A stretch of 64,000 bases of DNA from Pseudomonas kielensis (GTDB taxonomy: Bacteria; Pseudomonadota; Gammaproteobacteria; Pseudomonadales; Pseudomonadaceae), in the NCBI RefSeq assembly GCF_014236655.1, contig NZ_JACMYG010000031.1, positions 1 to 64,000 on the forward strand, given 5' to 3'. The position numbers were made by a program, and so were the translations under genes. The notes beneath the pieces were generated by a model, which was not told the origin of the DNA, did not search any database, and saw nothing but the letters and a program-made list of their open reading frames with translations. Shown in pieces: positions 16,887 to 25,292 of this stretch (its first letter is position 1; each line of letters begins with the position of its first letter).

Positions 16887-17459
16887 ATGAAGTTTCAGAA
16901 CGCCTTTGATCGCATGACCGCTATCGTTGAATCCGAGCAGTGCATCCTCACCGGCTACCGCCAGGACTTCTATCAGTTCGATCGCGATCACCTGGCCAAC
17001 ACTGGCACGGTGGGTGGTCGCTACGTCTGGGTCCTCCGAGAGAACGGTACACACCTTGCCTCGATCGGTCTGCATCCGCGAGCGACCGAGTTCGTTGAAT
17101 GCGCACTCAACTCGTTCGAGAAAGTGCAAGCATATGAAATTACCTTGCTGCCTGACGGCGATGCGGATATCAAATCGATCACCGCGGCCAAGGCCCGTGA
17201 ACTGATCAAAACGTGTGCCTTCGAATTCCAAGGCCGGCACATCAAGCAGAAGGGTAAGTTGTTGGCCACCGTCGACATCCATCCGCAGTACCACCAAGGA
17301 AAGTACGGTGGCAAAGTCTGCTTCACCTTCGACGATGCCCCCTCATCTGATACCGAGGTACGCTTCAAACAGATCGCCTTGCACCTGTTCCAAGAACGCG
17401 TTGGCACCCTCTTCGCTTGCATGGATGAGGTTACGTTCCATACGCACTGCGCTCGATAG
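16887..17459 (+). CDS. Hypothetical protein
   Basis: 190 residues, soluble: QNAFDRMTAIVESEQCILTG, GRYVWVLRENGTHLAS, VQAYEITLLPDGDADI. No family recognised. Textbook copy of the shared ribosome site (ACCTTTCAGGAGAAGAACC-ATG) and a private terminator at 17478. Confidence 0.78.
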   Translation: MKFQNAFDRMTAIVESEQCILTGYRQDFYQFDRDHLANTGTVGGRYVWVLRENGTHLASIGLHPRATEFVECALNSFEKVQAYEITLLPDGDADIKSITAAKARELIKTCAFEFQGRHIKQKGKLLATVDIHPQYHQGKYGGKVCFTFDDAPSSDTEVRFKQIALHLFQERVGTLFACMDEVTFHTHCAR

Positions 17460-17477
17460 CTGAACAATGTTGCACCC

Positions 17478-17501
17478 ACCGCTGGCCATTCGGTCAGCGG
17501 T
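17478..17501 (+). terminator. Intrinsic terminator
   Basis: ACCGCTGGCC / GGTCAGCGGT stem and eight T residues. Confidence 0.9.
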
Positions 17502-17578
17502 TTTTTTTGCCCAATTCACTCGAACGACACATCGCGTGATGCGGTCTATGCTGGAACGACACGCGAAAGGGCCCCCTA

Positions 17579-18221
17579 ATGTGCTCCCACTATGAGGCAC
17601 CAGATAACGATCGCTTGCTTGCCGGATTCGGTGTTGCACCCGACTCACAATTGCCAATCGACCTGTGGCCCACATATGGGGCCGTTCATTCGCCTGCGTC
17701 CTGAGGAGGCAGCCGACGACGATCTTCCTGAGTTTGAAGCCCTCACCGGACAATTTGGGTTGCTGCCATTTTGGGCTAAAGATCGAAAGCTGGGCCGGCA
17801 GACCTACAACGCTCGCTCTGAAACGGCCAGTACCAAGCCGTCATTTCGGTCAGCCTGGAAAAAGGGGCAGCGATGCGTGGTTCCTGCTTCTTCGATATAC
17901 GAACCTGACTGGAGGAGCGGTAAAGCAATGCCTACCAGGATCACCCGTACCGACGGTGGTGTCATGGCGATCGCTGGCCTATGGGACCAGTGGAAAGCGC
18001 CAGATGGGCAAATTGTTCACTCTTACACCATGCTGACGATAAACGCCGATTCACATCCGTTCATGAAGGCCTTCCATAAACCGAACGATGAAAAAAGAAT
18101 GGTGGTCATTCTCGCCAACGGATTGATTAAAGACTGGCTTAATTCGAGCGTTGAGCGTACCAGTGATTTTATGCAGCCCTACCCCGCAGACAGGTTGATG
18201 GTTGATATCCGCCCCGGGTGA
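17579..18221 (+). pseudogene. SRAP (YedK/HMCES-like) gene with frameshift
   Basis: SOS-response-associated peptidase family: the protein covalently shields abasic sites in single-stranded DNA through Cys2. ATG 17579 gives MCSHYEAPDNDRLLAGFGV with the catalytic Cys2, then DLWPTYG in frame 2 runs into a stop. The family continuation MGPFIRLRPEE lies in the next frame from about 17677, followed by YNARSETAS, CVVPASSIYEPDW, TRITRTDGG and LTINADSHPFM with the conserved Asn, Glu and His. One or two bases are missing at CCCACATATGGGG. True decay or a sequencing error. Confidence 0.88.
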
Positions 18222-18256
18222 ACTATCGACTGCGACACAAAACTCGCCCAGAAAAA

Positions 18257-18280
18257 AACCCACTCAAGAATGAGTGGGTT
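18257..18280 (-). terminator. Bidirectional intrinsic terminator
   Basis: AACCCACTCA / TGAGTGGGTT stem, minus-strand T run; lies between the convergent SRAP and 18359 genes. Confidence 0.85.
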
Positions 18281-18358
18281 CCGATAATGCGTTCAGATCC
18301 TTCGAACATTGGTGTTCGTTTTCTAGTGTGATGCGCCTGGACACATTTAGGGTTCGTC

Positions 18359-18541
18359 CTAATCGACCACCGCAGCGTCTACATTGATGGGCTCGTTCTG
18401 TAGATCCCATTCAGCGTCGCCGGTGCTTTTGGATTCGGCCAACGCTACTGCGATGGCGCTTTCCTCATCATCAGCGTCGACCTCCATAACCATCGATCGC
18501 AGCTTCGTCTCAATCAATCGTACTTTGTAAGTCTTTGTCAT
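18359..18541 (-). CDS. Small acidic hypothetical protein
   Basis: 60 residues: MTKTYKVRLIETKLRSMVM then DADDEESAIAVALAES. Resembles short one-helix-plus-strand proteins where a residue run E-V-D-A-D-D-E-E precedes an alpha helix; no named family. Leader GCAAGTACAACCTTTCAGGAGA is one of the best copies of the shared leader. Confidence 0.75.
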   Translation of the reverse strand: MTKTYKVRLIETKLRSMVMEVDADDEESAIAVALAESKSTGDAEWDLQNEPINVDAAVVD

Positions 18542-18571
18542 GTGGCTCTCCTGAAAGGTTGTACTTGCTCG

Positions 18572-18585
18572 AGGAGATGACTCAC
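18572..18585 (-). promoter_or_regulatory. Leader box of the small-gene family
   Basis: Gene-sense TGTGAGTCATCTCC before the 18541 gene. Confidence 0.65.
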
Positions 18586-18617
18586 ATCGATGTAGATTTA
18601 TTCTGCTCTGACAGTAA

Positions 18618-18710
18618 TGTGTAATTGCATTCGACTTGACCTGCCAATTGAGCGTAATTTCATCTCACTTGACCACCTAATTGCATCGCCACTGACCAGT
18701 TGTTTGCAGT
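18618..18710 (+). repeat. Left end repeat array
   Basis: Units: GTAATTGCATTCGACTTGAC, AATTTCATCTCACTTGACCA, AATTGCATCGCCACTGACCA and TTTGCAGTTGATGGG, spaced about 22-30 bases. Confidence 0.75.
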
Positions 18711-18823
18711 TGATGGGTGTCAGCGGGTGCCACTCAGGGGGAGCGCGTCAGCCAAGCACTGAAGGACTGCAACGACCCAAACCGGTCGGTCGTGGCGGGC
18801 AGAAATTGGCCGATAGCTAGTCC

Positions 18824-19192
18824 TCAACGCCATTGGTTGACCTCAATCGGCTTGAGGTCAAAATGCGTAATCGAAGGCTCATAATCGAGATATTGATCCA
18901 AGGAGAATGTGTATCTGCCTGGCGGAATATTTCGAGTGCTTGCAGGCCAAGCCTCGCTGGTGGCAACTGGCGAACCTGATTTGTCGTATGCAGTAATTTG
19001 AACTTGAACACCAACGGGCTCGGCGCAACTATTTTCCAACACCGCCACCCCCTGCATGTAGAAACACTCTGAGCTACTGCATTTATTAATAAACTTGGCG
19101 TTCATCGACGATATTGTTATATCCGACAACGAACAGGCTGCACCTGCAAAATTCGTCACTGTAATCAAGGCTAGTGCTACAACGTACTTCAT
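18824..19192 (-). CDS. Secreted cysteine-containing hypothetical protein
   Basis: 122 residues with a Sec signal peptide (ALALITVTNFAGAAC, cleavage before or after Ala-Cys). Four or five cysteines (CSLS, NKCSSSECF, NSCAEP) could form disulphides in the periplasm. Body has an immunoglobulin-like pattern (VQVQITAYDKSGSPVATSE, IPPGRYTFSL), as in FxLYD/DUF-type secreted modules. Cargo of the transposon-like segment. Confidence 0.7.
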   Translation of the reverse strand: MKYVVALALITVTNFAGAACSLSDITISSMNAKFINKCSSSECFYMQGVAVLENSCAEPVGVQVQITAYDKSGSPVATSEAWPASTRNIPPGRYTFSLDQYLDYEPSITHFDLKPIEVNQWR

Positions 19193-19240
19193 TTATTCAC
19201 CTTAAGATTGAACGTTAATGCACAGATGATTTTTCCGTAC

Positions 19241-19804
19241 TCAGAAAGGAAGCACAGACTTCGATGAGCATTTACAGTCCTGTTCGTAGCCTGGCCAGGT
19301 GTTCTTTCCGTTCAGGGCGAGCCCATCAGCAATATTAAATTTCTGTCCGTTAGCAAGGCGATGGGCTTCATCTCGGCTTTTGGACTCTCCGTCACTCGGG
19401 TTAGCCATGCATGGCGCCCCTGAATAGACCCAGATGGCTTCCGTAAGCCCAAGCTTGATTCGCTCGTCGCGAGATATCAGTGACTTGGCTCTTCTCGGCA
19501 ACCACCTACAAAGGTCTGTCGCCCGCTGCTTCTGTATCCCCAAACTCTTCAACGCCTCAGCCATTTCATAAAGGTTGCCACTCACTGCTGTGCGCAGGGC
19601 AACTTCATAAACGAATTCTGCCGATTCGGCTGGGATGTCCTCGGTCTGGACGATGGCTTGCCATAAGTCAGCCTTGACTGCCTCTGTAACCCGAGAGAAA
19701 TCCCCCTTCACCACCGGGATGCTGGACTTAGACGCTTGCGGTGGCTGCTCTGCCGTGGCTCCCGATTCCGACTTGCCCTTTAAAAAGCGTCCAAACAATG
19801 ACAT
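19241..19804 (-). CDS. Hypothetical protein
   Basis: 187 residues. N-terminal FGRFLKGKSES, helical middle (VKADLWQAIVQTEDIPAESA, EVALRTAVSGNLYEMAEAL) and a C-terminal part with AHRLANGQKFNIADGLALNG and two cysteines (DCKCSS) that resembles the tail of phage head-morphogenesis-type proteins. ATG 19804 follows AAAAAAGGATTAGGCC. No confident family. Confidence 0.65.
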   Translation of the reverse strand: MSLFGRFLKGKSESGATAEQPPQASKSSIPVVKGDFSRVTEAVKADLWQAIVQTEDIPAESAEFVYEVALRTAVSGNLYEMAEALKSLGIQKQRATDLCRWLPRRAKSLISRDERIKLGLTEAIWVYSGAPCMANPSDGESKSRDEAHRLANGQKFNIADGLALNGKNTWPGYEQDCKCSSKSVLPF

Positions 19805-20122
19805 GGCCTAATCCTTTTTTCCGTTGTTCGTGGAGCTGGTGGTGAATAGGGTGACTTGTCACGCTGGGAGTCACCACGCGTGCTGGTTCGAGAGACGATC
19901 ATGGAAAGTATGAGTGCGGTTGGCGTCCAGCCTGACTTCTGTCAACACAGACTAGGGATGCACTCGCTCAAGCCCCTCAGAGAGGCTAGCATCGAGCTAG
20001 GAACACTGCACAGTGGGGGATCGAGATGAGTATTGAAGGAGTACGGCTCGAAGAGTTCCTGCTAATCAAGGCGGGGATAGCCGGCGCAGCACACGACCCT
20101 TTGCCGACATGACCGTAAAGTT
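19805..20122. other. Intergenic stretch within cargo
   Basis: No gene seen. Presumed promoter of the 19804 gene and 3' region of the 20815 gene; no terminator hairpin stands out. Confidence 0.35.
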
Positions 20123-20815
20123 TTAGCAGGCGCCATGCCGAATGTAATGCGTTCCTAGAACACCGACGCGAACAATTACTTCAAGCGCTGGAAAGCTACA
20201 CGCCAACAATTCGGATATCTGGCGCTGATATGTCTCGTAGTGGTCCAGCGTAAAATCATCAAAGTGGACTATTACGTACACCAAGCCAGACGGTGCAAGA
20301 GACTTAATCTGCGCCACCGCAGCCTGAATGGTTAAGTCAAACTTATTAAGGAACTGGGGGGTTAATTCATAGTAAATGGAGCAATCAAATGACTCTCCGG
20401 CAACCATTTTATCTATTTCATCCTGAGACACATTGATGGTTTTCACTTCGCAGTAGCACGGCACACCATTAGCTTCGTACGAAATATCCGGGGACTTTTG
20501 ATTTTTCACGGTTCGCAACAAGCGAATATTGCATAGCTCCTGCGAAACAAGGTACTCGTATGCCAATGCTTCATTCAGTAGATCAAAAAACTGATGCTTT
20601 CCACGAAGTTCTCGTGACCCAGGGAATACCTTCTGTGCTTTTTCAGAAAGGACCAACCAAGAATCTGAATCCAGTATGCGGAGTGCATTTTCGTAGACAT
20701 GCACCTGAGGAAAGGAGTCAGGAAACAAAGACTCTGTTTCACGCCTACTCTTTATCCACCAGTCATTTGGATGTTTCTTTTCTATCTCTTCAATCAGATC
20801 ATTAAATCCGGGCAT
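20123..20815 (-). CDS. Putative PD-(D/E)XK-type nuclease
   Basis: 230 residues. The centre contains SPDISYEANGVPCYCEVKTI, where PD and E-V-K spaced 13 residues apart fit the PD-(D/E)XK nuclease core with a preceding helix (QFFDLLNEALAYEYLVSQEL). C-terminal LVYVIVHFDD fits the last core strand. It could be a restriction or anti-phage nuclease. A+T-rich relative to neighbours. Start at MPGFNDLIEE; MSPNRRYD eight residues upstream is possible. Confidence 0.6.
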   Translation of the reverse strand: MPGFNDLIEEIEKKHPNDWWIKSRRETESLFPDSFPQVHVYENALRILDSDSWLVLSEKAQKVFPGSRELRGKHQFFDLLNEALAYEYLVSQELCNIRLLRTVKNQKSPDISYEANGVPCYCEVKTINVSQDEIDKMVAGESFDCSIYYELTPQFLNKFDLTIQAAVAQIKSLAPSGLVYVIVHFDDFTLDHYETYQRQISELLACSFPALEVIVRVGVLGTHYIRHGAC

Positions 20816-21170
20816 GTCATAGCGCCTATTGGGCGACATTACTGTCGTATAACGTTCCTTGTCGTCCTGTCAGCCCTTAACCCATCTATCGACGGGAAAC
20901 GTGATTGGGGTGCAGGCAAGCCCGATTACGGTAAAGAGGCTAGCAGTACATCACCTATTTGCCACTGGTCTGTCGGCTCGTAGCCCAGCACGGCGGAATC
21001 TGCACCCCGACGGATGCCGACCGGCGTAGCCCCGACCCGAAACGCCAAGGGCCTGTATCCTCCCCTCGGCGACCGGGCGCGCACGACCCTGAGTTGCCGT
21101 AGCCAGATTTTGAAAGCCGTCGTTCTGAACGTAGAGGTAACCGGCGCGGAGCCGGCCTTAGGCCCGCACG
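20816..21170. other. GC-rich intergenic stretch within cargo
   Basis: Between the A+T-rich 20123 gene and the DUF4238 gene. An open frame on the minus strand (20926-21174) has no ribosome site and no similarity I recognise; it may be a fragment of another gene. Composition changes sharply near 20890, suggesting a junction. Confidence 0.35.
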
Positions 21171-21998
21171 TCAACGGGACGATGTCCGCCCTAGCCGGTT
21201 GTCAACGAATTTACGATGGACCGCGGTTCTCCCGAAAACGAAGCGCTCGGCGAGCCTGGCCACCTCATCATTGACCGACTTCACTACCTCGGTCTTGTTC
21301 CGGCTATTGATGTTGTGTTCGGCTTTTCGATCATGCGTCGCGATGAACAACTTTGTCGGCGTCAGCGGAAACAGAATCGTGCATCGGGGGTCTTTCAGAC
21401 CGTAGTACCGCAGATGCGGCATGTCACCGGTCAGCAACTCGTGCTGACTCGCCGACATGTCGAGCACTGACCACTGCATGTTGATGATGATGTTGCCGAT
21501 GCCGTCGTTCTCGATCACCCTGACGACCATCACCTTCGAGGCATCGTCGATCAGGTACGGGTGAAGCTCTTGCTTGTCAGACTCGTTTTGCGAGTCCGCA
21601 AGTAGGTCTTTTCGGAGCGTGCTCTTGAAGGTCTCGCCGATCTCGGCGACCGCCGCCGGCCGGCGATGCAGACTCGCAATCATGAATCGCGTCCAGTCTC
21701 CCCGCTGCTCCGCGGTCAGCCCGCTAGTACCGGTGTCCAGCAGCACCTTGAGCGCTTTCGCCGCAGGATCGTCCACCGTCGAGGCCATATAATCCTTTTC
21801 GATAATTTGCTTCCGATCGTCGGGGAGCCCCTCCATCGTATAAAGGAAATGCTCATACCCGGTTGCCTTCGGATAGACGGGTTTGGCGATCACGCTCTTG
21901 TGTGAACGCGAATATGCGATCAACTGGCCGGTCGTGCTGTCGCACCAACCCTTCAAGTAGAAGACGGGCGAAAAGTGGTGTTTTTTCGGTTCGGTCAT
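21171..21998 (-). CDS. DUF4238 family protein
   Basis: 275 residues. The family opening is clear: KKHHFSPVFYLKGWCD (H-x-x-P-x-F-x-L). Later family features: ASLHRRPAAVAEI and a C-terminal NDEVARLAERFVFGR. DUF4238 proteins are of unknown function; scattered distribution on islands fits selfish or defence roles, but nothing here proves it. ATG 21998 has GGAGGCATA upstream. Higher G+C than the flanking cargo genes. Confidence 0.8.
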   Translation of the reverse strand: MTEPKKHHFSPVFYLKGWCDSTTGQLIAYSRSHKSVIAKPVYPKATGYEHFLYTMEGLPDDRKQIIEKDYMASTVDDPAAKALKVLLDTGTSGLTAEQRGDWTRFMIASLHRRPAAVAEIGETFKSTLRKDLLADSQNESDKQELHPYLIDDASKVMVVRVIENDGIGNIIINMQWSVLDMSASQHELLTGDMPHLRYYGLKDPRCTILFPLTPTKLFIATHDRKAEHNINSRNKTEVVKSVNDEVARLAERFVFGRTAVHRKFVDNRLGRTSSR

Positions 21999-22191
21999 TA
22001 TGCCTCCGCGATGTGGCGCTTTCTTGAGAGACCGCTCCTGGCCGATTTTTGCCTCTCGCGAAGGGTTCTAACCGACCCAAGGCAGCCATTCAAATGCATC
22101 ATCAGCTTCGGGGCGGGCTTTAACCCTCATGGGTGAGCGAGGCGAACGACCTTGAAACGTTTGTTAGGCCGCTGATGATATCCAACTGTTT

Positions 22192-22839
22192 TCACCCTTG
22201 TAGGGCCAGCTGAGATGAGTGAGCGGCTCTTGGGTTGGCAAAATATGAGAATTCGTAGTCTCCCGAGCGTTCACGAAAGAAAATGACTCCGGCCAGGGTG
22301 GGAGTCTCATGGAAGACGCCCCCGTGTAACTCGTTGACAACGTGATGAACTTCCTCGGGCTCAACAGAAGCTGTGAATTCACCAAAAACAGCGACGACAT
22401 AAGGCACGCCTAATTTCTCGATGAGCTTGGTGTAGGCATTCACTTTCTGCTGAATCTTGGAGAACAGATGGTTTGGTGGGATCGTTACCCAGCCCGCCCA
22501 TGAGCCACGAAATGAAAGCCCTTTGGAAATTTGTACGTCGGTTTCTCGGCGCTGATGTAGCGTATATACGTCCACGATTTCGATAACTTGATCATCGGAA
22601 TCCCGTACGACCCAGTCGGGTGTCTGTCTACCGATTTTTTGCTCATAACGCCAATTCGAGCCTTGGCTTCTAAGATGAGATCCTAAAATCAGTTCTCGAT
22701 AAGTGTGAAAGCATTGCTCATCAGACTCTGATAGAAATTTGCGCACAAAGGACGCAACGTCGGCTGGATGAATCTCGCTGAGGAGCTTGTAGATTCTCTT
22801 GTTGATGTAGTCGTTTCCAGCCAGTATTCCGAACTGCAT
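22192..22839 (-). CDS. Hypothetical protein, possible nuclease-like core
   Basis: 215 residues. YEQKIGRQTPDWVVRDSDDQ followed by EIVDVYTLH has a PD...E-x-V-D spacing like a PD-(D/E)XK core, with a following KIQQKVNAYTKLIEKLG helix and VPYVVAVFGEF strand as in that fold. The usual Lys is replaced. Start at MQFGILAG, eight bases after the stop of the 22848 gene, so the two are one operon. Confidence 0.6.
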   Translation of the reverse strand: MQFGILAGNDYINKRIYKLLSEIHPADVASFVRKFLSESDEQCFHTYRELILGSHLRSQGSNWRYEQKIGRQTPDWVVRDSDDQVIEIVDVYTLHQRRETDVQISKGLSFRGSWAGWVTIPPNHLFSKIQQKVNAYTKLIEKLGVPYVVAVFGEFTASVEPEEVHHVVNELHGGVFHETPTLAGVIFFRERSGDYEFSYFANPRAAHSSQLALQG

Positions 22840-22847
22840 CTGTCGGC

Positions 22848-23432
22848 CTATCGCTTGGTTAAGGGGCGGGCATTGCATCGTGGGCATTCTTTACTGAGAA
22901 GCGGAATCATCAAGAAGCAGTTTGGGCAAACGCCATTTTGATCGAGTGGCGGTGCTGTCTCCTTTGTTTCAGAGGTCTCAGCAGTTTCTGGGGCACCGGT
23001 TTGTATCGAACTTGGTGATGCGAGTAGGACTGACTTCTGCGTTTGAAATTCAGCATCAGTTAAGAGCCCCTCGGCACGTAGCGCTCCAAGTTTGCGGATT
23101 TCATCTGCAACCAAGGCGGAAGTAGCGGTCGACGCTTGTGGGCGCGACATATCTGCTTTTTGCGGTGCGGCAATCGCTTTGATTGACTCTAGCTGCCGCT
23201 CATGCTCTTCCCTGCGAAGTCGCTCGCGACTTTCCTCCTGCCTGTTCCGTGCGTTTGCTTTTGCGTTTTCGTCCACAAGATCCCTCATGACTAGGGCGAC
23301 AACCAGTCCAAGCAATGGAGAAAATAGAAACGACAACAGAAAAAAACCGACTCCGCTTCGGCCGCGAGAAATGGCGAGAGCAGAAACACCCCAAGCAAGC
23401 AATCCCCAAATAATCAGAAACAGGAACTCCAT
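22848..23432 (-). CDS. Membrane protein with SHOCT domain and zinc ribbon
   Basis: 194 residues. Two N-terminal transmembrane segments (LFLIIWGLLAWGVSALAI and GFFLLSFLFSPLLGLVVAL), a charged coiled-coil stretch (NRQEESRERLRREEHERQLE), a SHOCT-like motif (IRKLGALRAEGLLTDAEFQT) and a C-terminal rubredoxin-like ribbon CPNC...CPRC. GTG/ATG choices: ATG 23432 follows TTGGAGAACATTG. Operon with the 22192 gene. Confidence 0.75.
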   Translation of the reverse strand: MEFLFLIIWGLLAWGVSALAISRGRSGVGFFLLSFLFSPLLGLVVALVMRDLVDENAKANARNRQEESRERLRREEHERQLESIKAIAAPQKADMSRPQASTATSALVADEIRKLGALRAEGLLTDAEFQTQKSVLLASPSSIQTGAPETAETSETKETAPPLDQNGVCPNCFLMIPLLSKECPRCNARPLTKR

Positions 23433-23957
23433 CAATGTTCTCCAAGTTGATTCATTCATAGATTAATGGAGCTGGATCTCTGGCAGAGGCAGCGCCGTTT
23501 CGCAGATTGACGCCTAATTGAAGATTCAACGCAGCAGCCCGACGCTACCTACTTACCGTTAGTCTGTCCACCGACTGCTTGTGGCCGTTCTCTGCCGGTC
23601 GTCACTACCGCGTGTGCTGGTCAAGTCGAATGCAAACGGTTGGTCAGCACGAATGCAATTGACTGGTCAGTGACAATGCAAATGGGTGATCAAGTCCATG
23701 CAATTACGCAAATTGCACCTCTCGCCGGCAATTAGGGCATCGGTTGGCTGTGAGATTTCTAATCTCACCGGCCAACGGCCCATCGCCACCATTCAACACT
23801 TGGCAAAAGAGCGGTTATCCTGCCCCAGCTATGACATGGAAAGGAAAGCGGAGCATGAGATTTAGGATTTGTCCTACAGCTTGCGCCAATGCTTCCAAGT
23901 AACGTCATTCTGCCCCAGCTGTAAGCTGGATTCCCCAAGGATGAAAAGGAAGCTCAA
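23433..23957. other. Intergenic stretch with right transposon end and pyocin promoter region
   Basis: Holds the right repeat array (23617-23710). Downstream are two direct copies of CTGCCCCAGCT (23820 and 23910), the second part of the hairpin CCAGCT-GTA-AGCTGG, just ahead of the pyocin gene. No coding frame. Confidence 0.5.
23617..23710 (-). repeat. Right end repeat array
   Basis: Reverse-complement units: GTAATTGCATGGACTTGATC, ATTTGCATTGTCACTGACCA, AATTGCATTCGTGCTGACCA and TTTGCATTCGACTTGACCAG. Confidence 0.75.
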
Positions 23958-25292
23958 ATGAGCGGATACGTACCCAACCCGCCGAAGGGCTACCGCAATA
24001 GCGGCGTTGAACCTGTTGATATCCACGCCCAACGTTGGGCGGAATACAAAGACCTCCCATCGAAGGAAGATGCAAAGCCCAACACCGTGGGTTGTGTGTT
24101 CGCAAAGAGCTGTGACCTCGCTGATGGTGTAATCGATTACAAGAAACCCGTCGGGTTTATCCCTGTTGAGAAAGTGGCCAACTACGGCGAGTTCGCCATT
24201 CTTGGTGGTCGTGAGACAGACGCAGACGGGAATATTCCCCTCAAAAAGATCGGTGGGAGCGCCGTACCGACTGCACTGGGAACACTTCTATTAGGCGGAA
24301 CTGCTACTGCTGCTAGTGTGTCCTGTGGTGGCCTCTGCACCGCTGGAACAGCTGTTGCCGCTGGGACGGGTTCGAGCGCTGCGGGCAGTGCTGGGGTTGT
24401 TACTGCTGGTGTTGCTGCTGGAGCTCTAGGCGGATTGGCTATGTTGCTGTGGTCTTCGAGCTTGGGCGATAGCAGCCTATACACGGAGGAACAGCTCCAG
24501 TCACTCAAGCAAGCCCGAACGCGTGTCCGCCTGCACATTGAACAGCAGGCCGATGGCACCTTGAAGGGCTACGGGTATAACACCCAGAAGCGCAGCGAAT
24601 GGGAAATGATTCCTGTAGTGCAGTTCGTTGCTCAAGGCTCCAAGCAAGTGGCCGACTTTGGCAACGGCGTAACGCTTATATGGACGCCGGCCGTAGACCC
24701 GTCGAGCATCTCGGGGATTCCACCGTTAGAGGGTGCACCCCAAGCGCCTCAGATTTGGATTTATCCACCCACCGAACAGGCTGACAACATCATTGTCAGC
24801 CCGATTTACCCGGACGCCTATAACGACTATATCCTGGTGTTCCCAGCTGGCTCTGGCGTGCAGCCGTTGTACATTGTTGTCAGCGCCCGTCATGAATCCG
24901 GCGCTGTCACGGGGCAGGGTCAAGACGTTTCCGGCATCTGGCTTGCTGGCGCTGGCACAGGACTTGGTGCACCAATACCAACGAGGATTGCCGATCAGTT
25001 GCGGGGGCAAAAGTTTAAGAGCTTCGACGATTTCCGGGCTGCACTCTGGACTGCCGTAGGCAACGATCCTGAACTACTCAGCCAGTTCAAACCCACCAAC
25101 CAAGACTGGCTAGCAAAAGGCAATTCTCCGTTCGCGCCGAAAGCAGAACGCAACGGCGGGAATGGTCGCTACGAGATCCACCACATTGAGCACATTCAAC
25201 ATGGCGGCGCCGTTTACGATGTTGATAACCTCTCCGTAGCCACGCCAAAACGTCACGCTGAAATTCACAAGGAAGACCGGCAGAAATTATGA
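23958..25292 (+). CDS. S-type pyocin-like bacteriocin with HNH DNase domain
   Basis: 444 residues. N-terminal Pseudomonas bacteriocin/effector segment (GCVFAKSCDLADGVIDY), a hydrophobic Gly/Ala stretch at about 100-155, a Pyocin_S domain at about 170-320, and a C-terminal colicin E9-like HNH nuclease: FKSFDDFRAALWTAVG, RYEIHHIEHIQHGGAVYDVD, NLSVATPKRHAEIHK with the HH...N...H...H metal site. It kills relatives by cutting DNA. No classical receptor domain is obvious. Its TGA overlaps the immunity start (ATGA). GGAAGCTCAA precedes the ATG. Confidence 0.92.
   Translation: MSGYVPNPPKGYRNSGVEPVDIHAQRWAEYKDLPSKEDAKPNTVGCVFAKSCDLADGVIDYKKPVGFIPVEKVANYGEFAILGGRETDADGNIPLKKIGGSAVPTALGTLLLGGTATAASVSCGGLCTAGTAVAAGTGSSAAGSAGVVTAGVAAGALGGLAMLLWSSSLGDSSLYTEEQLQSLKQARTRVRLHIEQQADGTLKGYGYNTQKRSEWEMIPVVQFVAQGSKQVADFGNGVTLIWTPAVDPSSISGIPPLEGAPQAPQIWIYPPTEQADNIIVSPIYPDAYNDYILVFPAGSGVQPLYIVVSARHESGAVTGQGQDVSGIWLAGAGTGLGAPIPTRIADQLRGQKFKSFDDFRAALWTAVGNDPELLSQFKPTNQDWLAKGNSPFAPKAERNGGNGRYEIHHIEHIQHGGAVYDVDNLSVATPKRHAEIHKEDRQKL

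Larger units (their letters stand above)
18618..23710. mobile_element. Transposon-like segment with multi-repeat ends and no transposase
   Basis: Both ends carry arrays of about 24-base units in inverted orientation. Outer ends are TGTGTAATTGCATTCGACTT (left) and, reverse-complemented, TGCGTAATTGCATGGACTTG (right). Further units with AATTGCAT..ACTGACCAGT are present on both sides. Terminal TG and several internal repeats are what IS21-like or Tn7-like transposases use. Inside are six cargo genes and no transposase, so it would move only with help in trans. No target duplication is obvious. Confidence 0.65.

Noticed and set aside
20926..21174. Minus-strand ORF upstream of DUF4238 region as a gene
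   Set aside because: No ribosome site and no recognised similarity; may be a fragment but not supportable.
21014..21274. Plus-strand ORF of 86 residues overlapping the DUF4238 gene
   Set aside because: Antisense to a recognised gene, no ribosome site, arginine-rich shadow composition.
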